From: an uncultured Oscillospiraceae bacterium
GTDB lineage: Bacteria; Bacillota; Clostridia; Oscillospirales; Ruminococcaceae
Direction: 5' to 3'
Assembly (NCBI GenBank): GCA_910586535.1
Contig: CAJUHS010000023.1
Coordinates: 1 to 26,327 of the forward strand
DNA length: 26,327 nucleotides
Position 1 is the stretch's first letter. Each line of letters starts with the position of its first letter. A program made the translations under genes and the position numbers. This document shows positions 7,360 through 14,097 of this stretch, piece by piece. The notes beneath the pieces were generated by a model. The model worked only from the letters and a program-made list of their open reading frames with translations, ran no database searches and was not told where the DNA came from.

Positions 7360-7388
7360 ATTTTATCACAAATTATCGGTAATGTCAA
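7360..7388 (-). promoter_or_regulatory. Strong sigma-A promoter of the SGNH/CE2 operon
   Basis: Minus strand TTGACA (7388-7383, perfect), 17-base spacer, TAAAAT (7365-7360). Transcription would start near 7353, leaving a leader of about 120 bases before the ATG at 7231. Confidence 0.85.
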
Positions 7389-7418
7389 TGCGTATACCGG
7401 CTTTCATGGAAATCAATT

Positions 7419-7438
7419 TTGTGCAGATTTGTGCAGAT
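7419..7438. repeat. Exact 10-bp tandem direct repeat upstream of the SGNH promoter
   Basis: TTGTGCAGAT occurs twice head to tail, one helical turn apart. It lies about 30-50 bases upstream of the -35 of the SGNH operon promoter, a usual place for an activator site. Function inferred. Confidence 0.5.
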
Positions 7439-7552
7439 AAATTTATGTTTAACGCACTAATATTATATCCCGCCAGAACTTAGATGGTCAATAGGGCAAA
7501 GTCCATGCTCCGCCACTCCGTTTTTAGAATGGAACCCCTGCAGAGCGAAAAA

Positions 7553-7615
7553 TCACCTTGTGTAAAACGCAATCTGTTTGTCGTTATCGTCGCATACTGC
7601 AATCGTAAGCGGCAT
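7553..7615 (-). pseudogene. Remnant of a LytTR/AgrA-type response-regulator gene (N-terminus only)
   Basis: Twenty codons, MPLTIAVCDDNDKQIAFYTR, then a stop. Hydrophobic residues followed by the acidic pair CDD and then Q-I is the opening of receiver domains in AgrA/LytTR response regulators (compare the usual IAICDDE pattern). AGAGG lies seven bases before the ATG, and a near-perfect promoter (7645-7673) drives it, so the expression signals survive although the rest of the gene is gone. No further receiver or LytTR sequence is readable downstream. It could instead be a short peptide ORF. Confidence 0.45.
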
Positions 7616-7644
7616 AAACCCGCCTCTTTACAATGATTTTTCTA

Positions 7645-7673
7645 ATTATATCATAAACCTCAAATATATTCAA
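7645..7673 (-). promoter_or_regulatory. Near-consensus sigma-A promoter ahead of the response-regulator remnant
   Basis: Minus strand TTGAAT (7673-7668), 17-base spacer, perfect TATAAT (7650-7645). It reads into the 20-codon remnant and onward toward the SGNH operon. Confidence 0.8.
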
Positions 7674-7807
7674 CCGACTAAAAACAATAGCAGCCAAGCA
7701 GATACTCCCTAAAGCATAACCAACTTGAGAACAAAACACGGTTCACGCTCCAGTAAAATCAAACGGACATAAAGTACAGCATTGCCCTTTCCGCAGCTGA
7801 TGTCACA

Positions 7808-7840
7808 AAAAAAATAAAGGCTGCCTGACCGCAGCCCTTA
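7808..7840 (-). terminator. Terminator of the HD-GYP/trkA/trkH operon
   Basis: On the minus strand AAGGGCTGC pairs with GCAGCCTTT around a six-base loop and is followed by ATTTTTTTT. It lies about 80 bases past the trkH stop. Confidence 0.9.
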
Positions 7841-7920
7841 GTCAAATATTTATATCCAAACGGTTAAACAGCTTCTCATCTGCGGAAAGCACCGCCGCAG
7901 GCGCCGGCAGATATAAAAGA

Positions 7921-9354
7921 TCATTTTTTCCACGTTGCCGGAGTAAACAGCAGCAGCATTGGAAAAAGCTCCAGCCTGCCCGCAAGCATATCGAAAATGA
8001 GAACAGCTTTTGCAGGAGCGGAGAAAAATCCAAAGTTCTCTGTCGGACCCACAAGCTCAAGTCCCGGACCAATATTATTTATCGCTGCAGTAACGGCTGT
8101 AAAGTTGGTTATCATATCGTGGTTGTCAAAGGAAACAAGCACCAGCGAAATCACAAAAACCATAAGATATGCCACCATGAACACGTTTACTCCCCGCACC
8201 ACGTCATGATCTATCGGGTGGGAATTCAGCTTTATCTTCTTGACCTGCTTAGGATGGACGATAACAAGAAGCTCCTTTGCCATGCTTTTAAACAGAATGA
8301 TTATCCTCGACACCTTGATGCCGCCGCCGGTACTTCCGGCACAGGCTCCTATGAACATCACAAGAACAAGGAGAGTCCTCGAAAGCTCGGGCCAAAGGTT
8401 AAAATCAACCGTACCGAAACCCGTTGTCGAGATCATGGAAGCCACTGCAAAGGACGAATGCCTGAGAGCTTCGCCTACAGTGCTGAAAAGCCCGCTTATG
8501 TTTATTGTGATAAGTCCCGTAATGACAGCCACGATTACAAAGAACACACATACCTCGGTATTGAAAGCGTCACGGAATTTCCTGCATATCAAAAAGAAGT
8601 AGGAGTTGAAGTTCACTGAAAACAGTATCATAAAAACAGTTACCACAATTTGTATCTTGGGAGGAAATCCTCCCATGCTGTTGTTGTAAACTCCGAAACC
8701 GCCTGTTCCCGCGGTGGCAAAGGAGGTGTTCAGAGCGTCAAATACAGACATTCCGCAGATAAGCAGCGCCACAAATTCCATGATAGTCAGAACAAAATAT
8801 ATTTTGTACAGCATAATGGCCGTGCTTTTGACCTTAGGTACAAGCTTGCTGACCGACGGCCCCGGGCTTTCCGCTTTCATTATGTGCATATTCTGAGCTC
8901 CCGCCAGAGGCAGAAAAGCCATAATAAAGACCAGAACTCCCATTCCGCCTACCCAATGTGTGAAGCTCCTCCACATGAGCATTGATTTCGGCATACTCTC
9001 GACCTCGGACAGAATGCTCGCTCCCGTGGTGGTAAATCCCGAAACCGTTTCAAACAAAGCGTCCAGATAAGAGGGTATCTCCCCTGAAATATAGAACGGT
9101 ATCGCGCCGAAGATACTGAGCAGTATCCAGCTCAAAGCGACGATAACGTTTCCCTCGCGGGAATAAAGCTGCTTGCGTTCCGGCTTTTTCCGTATCAGCA
9201 GACCGCCTATTGCAAGACACACAGCCGCGGTTATAAGGAAGTACCAAAGAGCGCTCTCGCCGTAGCACACCGCGGTTACGGATGGTACGATCATAAACAG
9301 GGACTCAAATATAAGTATCCAGCCCAGAATGTAGGATATCATTTTAAAGTTCAT
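7921..9354 (-). CDS. trkH: Trk-type potassium uptake membrane subunit
   Basis: A 477-residue polytopic membrane protein of the TrkH/KtrB family. It forms the K+-selective pore that works with TrkA. The four pore loops can be seen: SGFTTTGASI, SFATAGTGGFG, SMISTTGFGTVD and INNIGPGLE, each centred on the filter glycine. Between loops are the expected long hydrophobic helices. The family-typical segments WVGGMGVLVF and GACAGSTGGGIK are present, and it ends with the usual FTPATWKK. Length is normal for TrkH. The start at 9354 lies 22 bases after the trkA stop and has GGGAG ten bases upstream. It is the last gene of the HD-GYP, trkA, trkH operon, followed by a strong terminator. Confidence 0.95.
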   Translation of the reverse strand: MNFKMISYILGWILIFESLFMIVPSVTAVCYGESALWYFLITAAVCLAIGGLLIRKKPERKQLYSREGNVIVALSWILLSIFGAIPFYISGEIPSYLDALFETVSGFTTTGASILSEVESMPKSMLMWRSFTHWVGGMGVLVFIMAFLPLAGAQNMHIMKAESPGPSVSKLVPKVKSTAIMLYKIYFVLTIMEFVALLICGMSVFDALNTSFATAGTGGFGVYNNSMGGFPPKIQIVVTVFMILFSVNFNSYFFLICRKFRDAFNTEVCVFFVIVAVITGLITINISGLFSTVGEALRHSSFAVASMISTTGFGTVDFNLWPELSRTLLVLVMFIGACAGSTGGGIKVSRIIILFKSMAKELLVIVHPKQVKKIKLNSHPIDHDVVRGVNVFMVAYLMVFVISLVLVSFDNHDMITNFTAVTAAINNIGPGLELVGPTENFGFFSAPAKAVLIFDMLAGRLELFPMLLLFTPATWKK

Positions 9355-9376
9355 ATCTCAGCTACTCCCGATCTTA

Positions 9377-10732
9377 TCATTTAAGAATATCCGTAATATC
9401 ATGCAGGGCAAGGTGATTTGAAACGATAACCACTGCGTCCCCTACCTGAATGCTGTCCTGACCGTGAGGAATGATGACCTTTCTGTCGCGCAGGATAGCC
9501 GCCACAAGCACGCCCTCCTTGAACTGCATTTCCATAAGAGGAACACCTGCAATACGCGAGTCCTCCTTTATGATGAACTCCGCAGCTTCCACCTTGCCTT
9601 TTATCAGGTTGTAGAAAGTCTCAACGTTGCTTCCCATGGCGTTTTTCATAGCTCTGACGTAGCGTATTATCGTCTCTGAAGTAATATTTTTCGGATAGAT
9701 TATAGAGTCCAAATCAAGGTGCTTGATAACGTCGCCGAAATCTATACGGTTTATTTTGGTAATAAGCTTGGCGTTCCCCACGCTTCTGGCAAACAGGGAC
9801 AGCAAAATATTTTCCTCGTCCAGATTTGTAAGAGCAACAAACGCGCCGGAGTTTTCAAGTCCCGCTTCAAGCAGTACCGTTTGGTCTGAAGCGTCTCCGT
9901 TAATGACCACCGCCTCGTCCATAAGAGCGTCAAGCTCCTCGCACCGTGCGGGGTTTTTTTCTATCAGAGTAACGTTTATTCCCGAACGTATCAGCATTTC
10001 GCAAAGATAGTGACCTATCTCTCCGCCGCCGACGATCATTGCATTCTTGACAGAATTGGTCTTGTACTTTATCTTGCGGAAAAAGTCGTTTGCTTTTCGG
10101 GGCGCGGCAACAATTGATATAACGTCCTTTCCCTCGAAAACAAAATCACCGTATGCTATGTAGGCTTCGTCCCCGCGCTCGATAGTGCACACAAGCACGT
10201 CGCTGTGGAATTTAATATTGATATCCTTGACCGCGCAGCCTGCCAGCGGACTGTTTTCGGGCAGACGAAACTTCAGCAGCTCCACCCTGCCCTTTGCAAA
10301 TGTGTCGATCTTTATCGCCGACGGAAAGCGCAGGATACGCGCTATCTCCGAAGCGGCGGCAAATTCTGGATTTATTACCATTGCAAGTCCCAGTTCGTCT
10401 TTCAGGAACGGAGCTTCAATATTGTACTGCGGACTTCTCACACGGGCGATTGTCTGACAGTTACCCGCTTTTTTGGCAATAAGACAGCAAAGCAGATTAA
10501 GCTCGTCGGAGCCCGTTACCGCAATAAGCAGATCGGCGCGGGTAATTCCCGCCTCCTGCTGAGTGGCGCGGGTAGCGCCGTTGCCCTCGACTCCCATTAC
10601 ATCAAAACGGCTTACAACGTTATCGACAATTTTTCTGTCGGAGTCAATAACCGTGACGTTGTTGTCCTCCTCGTTGAGCTGCTCGGCAAGAGCCTGACCG
10701 ACCTTGCCGCAGCCTACTATGATAATGTTCAT
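9377..10732 (-). CDS. trkA: Trk potassium transport regulatory subunit with two RCK units
   Basis: A 451-residue cytoplasmic protein with the duplicated layout of TrkA: RCK-N and RCK-C at about 1-220, then a second pair at about 228-451. The two nucleotide-binding loops are IVGCGKVGQAL and IVGGGEIGHYL, of the GxGxxG type. The C-terminal units (for example IAGVPLMEMQFKEGVLVAAI) are TrkA-C ligand-binding folds. In this family TrkA binds NAD(H) or ATP/ADP and gates TrkH; RCK-C domains in Firmicutes often bind c-di-AMP, but that cannot be read from this sequence. GAAGG is seven bases ahead of the ATG. The gene follows the HD-GYP gene by 34 bases and precedes trkH by 22. Confidence 0.95.
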   Translation of the reverse strand: MNIIIVGCGKVGQALAEQLNEEDNNVTVIDSDRKIVDNVVSRFDVMGVEGNGATRATQQEAGITRADLLIAVTGSDELNLLCCLIAKKAGNCQTIARVRSPQYNIEAPFLKDELGLAMVINPEFAAASEIARILRFPSAIKIDTFAKGRVELLKFRLPENSPLAGCAVKDINIKFHSDVLVCTIERGDEAYIAYGDFVFEGKDVISIVAAPRKANDFFRKIKYKTNSVKNAMIVGGGEIGHYLCEMLIRSGINVTLIEKNPARCEELDALMDEAVVINGDASDQTVLLEAGLENSGAFVALTNLDEENILLSLFARSVGNAKLITKINRIDFGDVIKHLDLDSIIYPKNITSETIIRYVRAMKNAMGSNVETFYNLIKGKVEAAEFIIKEDSRIAGVPLMEMQFKEGVLVAAILRDRKVIIPHGQDSIQVGDAVVIVSNHLALHDITDILK

Positions 10733-10766
10733 GATCTAACCTTCTTTAATATTCAGACTACAGCGG

Positions 10767-13730
10767 CTACAGCGCACCGCTGATTGCAGCTTCTTCACTG
10801 TTTTCCTTGAGAATATCAGCTGTGCCGTCCGCTATCATATCAAGCATATGCGGAACAATGGACGGATCGAACTGTCCTCCTCTGCCCTTTTCAAGCTCTG
10901 AAATTATCGTCTCCGAGCTCAGCGGCTTGCGGTAGCACCTCTCGCTTGACATGGCGTCGTAAGTGTCCGCCACGCCGATTATCCTTGCCACAAGAGGAAT
11001 GTCCTCCCCCGCCCTGCCCTCGCAGTAGCCTTTGCCGTCATAGCGTTCGTGGTGGAATTTTGCGCCCTCGGAAATACCGTTCAGCGCGGTAAAGTTTTTC
11101 AGTATATCCGCTCCGATCTTCGGGTGGGTCTGAATGACTTCTCTTTCCTCCGGATCGAGCTTTCCGGGCTTGTTAAGGATATGGTCTGGAACGCCTATCT
11201 TTCCGATATCATGAAGCAAAGCCACATAGTAGATATGCTCCTGCTCCTCAGGGGACAGCCCCATGCGCTTTGCAAGCTCCCTTGAATACTTTGCCACCCG
11301 TATGGAATGACCGTTTGTGTATTTGTCTTTAGCGTCAATAGTACCCGCAAAAGTAAGCAGGGATTGCTCCAGAATGTCCTGATACTCGCGCTGTCTGCGT
11401 CTGGCAAGCTTCACCTTAGCCGCCGAAATTGGAGTAATAGAACCCATAGCTATTGCCATAAGCGCAAACGCTGCGCATACCCAGAACAGAGGGTGTTCCA
11501 CAAGCTTTTTGCGTTTTCTTATTCCAAGGCTGCATGAACGTCCGAATTTTCCGTCCGTATCCTCCGTTCCGTCGGGTGCGATAACTCTCACGCTGAATTT
11601 GTACCGTCCCCCCGAAAGATTTGTATAGCTGACAGAACCGCTTTTTGCGCCGTCCAGAAGGATCTCCTCATCGTCAAATCCGTCAAGCCTGTAGCCAATC
11701 GAAAATCTTGTGGTATCGGTAAAGGATAGCGCGGCAAAGCTCACCGTAACACGCTGAGCACCGCTGGGGATAATCATATCCTCCGGTTGGTCGTAAACCG
11801 TTCCGTCCACCTCGATACTGCTTATAACCACTTTCGGCAGCTCATTTTCGGGAGCGGTGAAACTAAATTCGCTTATGCCGTTTCTTGTGGCAAGATAAAG
11901 CTTTCCGTTATCGTAGCAATGCCATGTGTTGGCGTTCAGCGAACCCGACAGACCGTACTCAAAGCCGTAGGTCACCGGCTCGCCGGTTCCGCCGCTCAGC
12001 AGATCAGAGCGATCTGCGGCAAGTATGCCGTTATTCTGGAGCAGCCATAAAGTACCGTCTATCAGATAAAAGTCAAAAATGCTTCCCGATCCCTTTTCGA
12101 GAGCGCCAAGCTTTGTGAATGAACCGTTTTTCATATAGTACAGGCTGCTTCCCGCACTGATAAAATAGCAGTTTTTTTCGGTATCGCTCAGCATACGGAG
12201 CACAACTCCCTCGCTTAGCCCCTCGGAAAAGCTGTGTGAAACTACCTCGCCGCCGTCCTTTATTTCGTAAATACCGCCTCCGTCGCTGCCCGCAAATACA
12301 GAACCATCCTCGGTCTCCATCAGGGACAGTATGGCGGGGTACTCCAGATCGGTAAAGCTTTCAACTTTTCCGTCGTCGATAAAGCTGACTCCGTTCTGCA
12401 TACCTACCGCGACCGTGCCGTCCTTAAGCTCCAGCAAAGTCCTCGCCCTGTCTCCTGCAAGACCGTTCTTGCTGCTGTAGGAAACTATTTCACCGCTTTT
12501 GGAGTCGTACATCAGAACGGGAGTATCCGAATAGGAAGCCGCCCACACCCGTCCTTTGGAATCGGCGATTATATGCCGCACTCTTATACCGTCAAGCATT
12601 TCCGTCAGAGGACTTTCAATCCTCTGCCAGTCCGCACCGCATACTATAATGCCGCTGTCGGTACCGATATATTTCAAATCTTCGCTGACAGCCACAGCGT
12701 TAAGAGCGATACCCTCAAGCCCCGCTGCTGAGTTGGGAGAGGAAAAACAGCCCTTGCTGTACCTGACAATGCCCTCGCTTGTGGAGGCGAGCCAGACGTT
12801 CCCCTCATAATCCACAAACGCACTGTTCAGCGAAACGGCACCGTCGCTTTCGCTGATTTCCTTTACCGTGCCGTCGGGATATATCATGCCGAATCCGTGG
12901 AGACCGCTTACGGTCATTTCGCCTCCGCTCATCATTCTCATGCTGTTGTGAGTGATAACGTTCTCCATGGTGAAAAGCTGAGTTTTCACGCCCTTTTCAA
13001 GATCGACCGAATCAAAGCTGAGCCGCATTACCCTGCTCCCCGCGCTGCCGAGCCAAACGTCACCGTCCGCTCCTGCCGCAGCGCTGTAAACCGACTCGCC
13101 CTCGCCGAGAAGCTCTTCTCCCGAAATAATGCTTACAAGCTGTCCCTCGTACAGTACCGCGCAGCCGCCGGAGCTTTCCGCGCCCCAGACCCTGCCGAAT
13201 TTATCAACCGCAAGAGAGTACACCGTCTGTCCCGAAAGCTCCGGGATATCGTACACGGTCATCACACCGTCAGCTATCTGAGCAACTCCCGAATTTGAGC
13301 AGGCGTAAACAACGCCGTCCGCTCCCTCGGAAAAGCCCCTCACGCACAGAAAAGTATCATTTGGCTGACCGTCAGGCTGAGCAATACTGCCGTTTTCGTA
13401 CACAAACACGCCCGCGTCGTTAGTACCTATCCAAAGTCTGCCCGAAGAGTCCTCGAAAAGCATTCTCACCGAAGAAGACGGAAGTATACCTTCCGAACTG
13501 AAGTTGCGGAACTCGGTGCCGTCAAATCGTATGAGACCGCCGTAGCTTCCTACCCAGACATAACCGTCGGAGGTCTGCAGAACGTCGTTAGCCTCTCCTG
13601 TGGGCAAACCGTTTCTCTCGTTAAAAACCGTTCTGACATACGGAAGCTCTTCCTCTGCGGACGCCAATGCAGCCAATGAAAAAACAAAAAGCACCAAAAT
13701 AATCTGAAACGCCAAAATTTTTCTTATCAT
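10767..13730 (-). CDS. Extracytoplasmic beta-propeller sensor with cytoplasmic HD-GYP phosphodiesterase domain
   Basis: A 987-residue one-component sensor. It has a signal or N-terminal membrane segment (residues 1-25). Many 'two-component regulator propeller' repeats follow (for example TSDGYVWVGSYGGLIRFDG and DSSGRLWIGTNDAGVF) to about residue 620. A Y_Y_Y-type beta-sandwich (IGYRLDGFDDEE, NLSGGRYKFSVRV), a transmembrane helix at about 746-768 and an HD-GYP domain at about 790-965 complete it. The domain keeps HDIGK (near 840), HPKIG and HHERYDGKGY, but the signature third residue is Cys: GYC instead of GYP near 901-903. HD-GYP enzymes hydrolyse cyclic dinucleotides, classically c-di-GMP. 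The ATG at 13730 follows AGGTGA at five bases; an upstream GTG at 13739 has no ribosome site. It heads the operon with trkA and trkH. The ligand is unknown; a glycan or ion signal is possible. Confidence 0.9.
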   Translation of the reverse strand: MIRKILAFQIILVLFVFSLAALASAEEELPYVRTVFNERNGLPTGEANDVLQTSDGYVWVGSYGGLIRFDGTEFRNFSSEGILPSSSVRMLFEDSSGRLWIGTNDAGVFVYENGSIAQPDGQPNDTFLCVRGFSEGADGVVYACSNSGVAQIADGVMTVYDIPELSGQTVYSLAVDKFGRVWGAESSGGCAVLYEGQLVSIISGEELLGEGESVYSAAAGADGDVWLGSAGSRVMRLSFDSVDLEKGVKTQLFTMENVITHNSMRMMSGGEMTVSGLHGFGMIYPDGTVKEISESDGAVSLNSAFVDYEGNVWLASTSEGIVRYSKGCFSSPNSAAGLEGIALNAVAVSEDLKYIGTDSGIIVCGADWQRIESPLTEMLDGIRVRHIIADSKGRVWAASYSDTPVLMYDSKSGEIVSYSSKNGLAGDRARTLLELKDGTVAVGMQNGVSFIDDGKVESFTDLEYPAILSLMETEDGSVFAGSDGGGIYEIKDGGEVVSHSFSEGLSEGVVLRMLSDTEKNCYFISAGSSLYYMKNGSFTKLGALEKGSGSIFDFYLIDGTLWLLQNNGILAADRSDLLSGGTGEPVTYGFEYGLSGSLNANTWHCYDNGKLYLATRNGISEFSFTAPENELPKVVISSIEVDGTVYDQPEDMIIPSGAQRVTVSFAALSFTDTTRFSIGYRLDGFDDEEILLDGAKSGSVSYTNLSGGRYKFSVRVIAPDGTEDTDGKFGRSCSLGIRKRKKLVEHPLFWVCAAFALMAIAMGSITPISAAKVKLARRRQREYQDILEQSLLTFAGTIDAKDKYTNGHSIRVAKYSRELAKRMGLSPEEQEHIYYVALLHDIGKIGVPDHILNKPGKLDPEEREVIQTHPKIGADILKNFTALNGISEGAKFHHERYDGKGYCEGRAGEDIPLVARIIGVADTYDAMSSERCYRKPLSSETIISELEKGRGGQFDPSIVPHMLDMIADGTADILKENSEEAAISGAL

Positions 13731-13781
13731 GCCGCTCACCTCATCTTAATCAGTGGGAATGCCGAAAATCTTAACTATACT

Positions 13782-13810
13782 ATTTTATCACCTTTCAAAG
13801 CGTATTTCAA
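13782..13810 (-). promoter_or_regulatory. Sigma-A promoter of the HD-GYP/trkA/trkH operon
   Basis: Minus strand TTGAAA (13810-13805), 17-base spacer, TAAAAT (13787-13782). The leader to the ATG at 13730 is only about 45 bases. Confidence 0.75.
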
Positions 13811-13939
13811 GTCCCATTATGCACAAAAACCTACAGAAACGCTCTGCGGCGGTTGGCAAATTTACCGCGGCTATCAGTAATGTACAAGGTTTTGTATAAA
13901 TTCCACAAATTTTTTGTATGATATTGTTTGCTTGTACCC

Positions 13940-13968
13940 TTGAAAAAACTGTGCGAATCTGCTATACT
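13940..13968 (+). promoter_or_regulatory. Sigma-A promoter of the surface-protein gene
   Basis: TTGAAA (13940-13945), 17-base spacer ending TGC, TATACT (13963-13968). The TG before the -10 is an extended -10 feature. The leader is about 120 bases and includes CGAAAG/CTTTCG around 14041-14054. Confidence 0.8.
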
Positions 13969-14097
13969 GTTAATATGAATGAAGTATGTTTTTTTTTGTC
14001 GGAAGTATGAACGCAATTTACCAATTGTACTGAACGGCTGCGAAAGGACTTTCGTCAGAACAAATTCGTTCAAATACAATGAAAAGAGGTTTTTTAT

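Larger units (their letters stand above)
7232..7920. other. Long intergenic stretch with promoters and a gene remnant
   Basis: Nearly 700 bases between the SGNH operon and trkH. It contains the SGNH promoter (7360-7388), a 10-bp tandem direct repeat (7419-7438), a 20-codon response-regulator remnant (7553-7615) with its own promoter, and the trk operon terminator (7808-7840). The parts at 7440-7550 and 7674-7807 hold nothing I recognise; every frame there is broken. Confidence 0.7.
13731..14097. other. Divergent promoter region
   Basis: About 370 bases between the HD-GYP operon and the surface-protein gene. It holds back-to-back promoters at 13782-13810 (minus) and 13940-13968 (plus). Between them are a small GCGGT/ACCGC hairpin (13849-13868) and a 7-bp inverted pair GTACAAG/CTTGTAC (13882-13888, 13931-13937) next to the plus-strand -35. 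No ORF is convincing here, and no c-di-GMP riboswitch motif is seen in either leader. Confidence 0.7.

Noticed and set aside
7440..7552. Continuation of the response-regulator remnant downstream of the stop
   Set aside because: Other frames are open for short stretches, but none shows receiver or DNA-binding domain sequence, so the remnant was not extended.
7842..8072. Separate small gene overlapping the end of trkH
   Set aside because: It is out of frame with trkH, rich in Leu/Cys/Arg shadow composition, has no ribosome site, and trkH ends normally with FTPATWKK.
10185..10783. Long plus-strand frames opposite trkA
   Set aside because: They are antisense shadows of a well-conserved gene with no start signals.
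13740..14097. c-di-GMP or other known riboswitch ahead of the HD-GYP operon or surface gene
   Set aside because: The HD-GYP leader is only about 45 bases, and the surface-gene leader lacks any riboswitch core I know.
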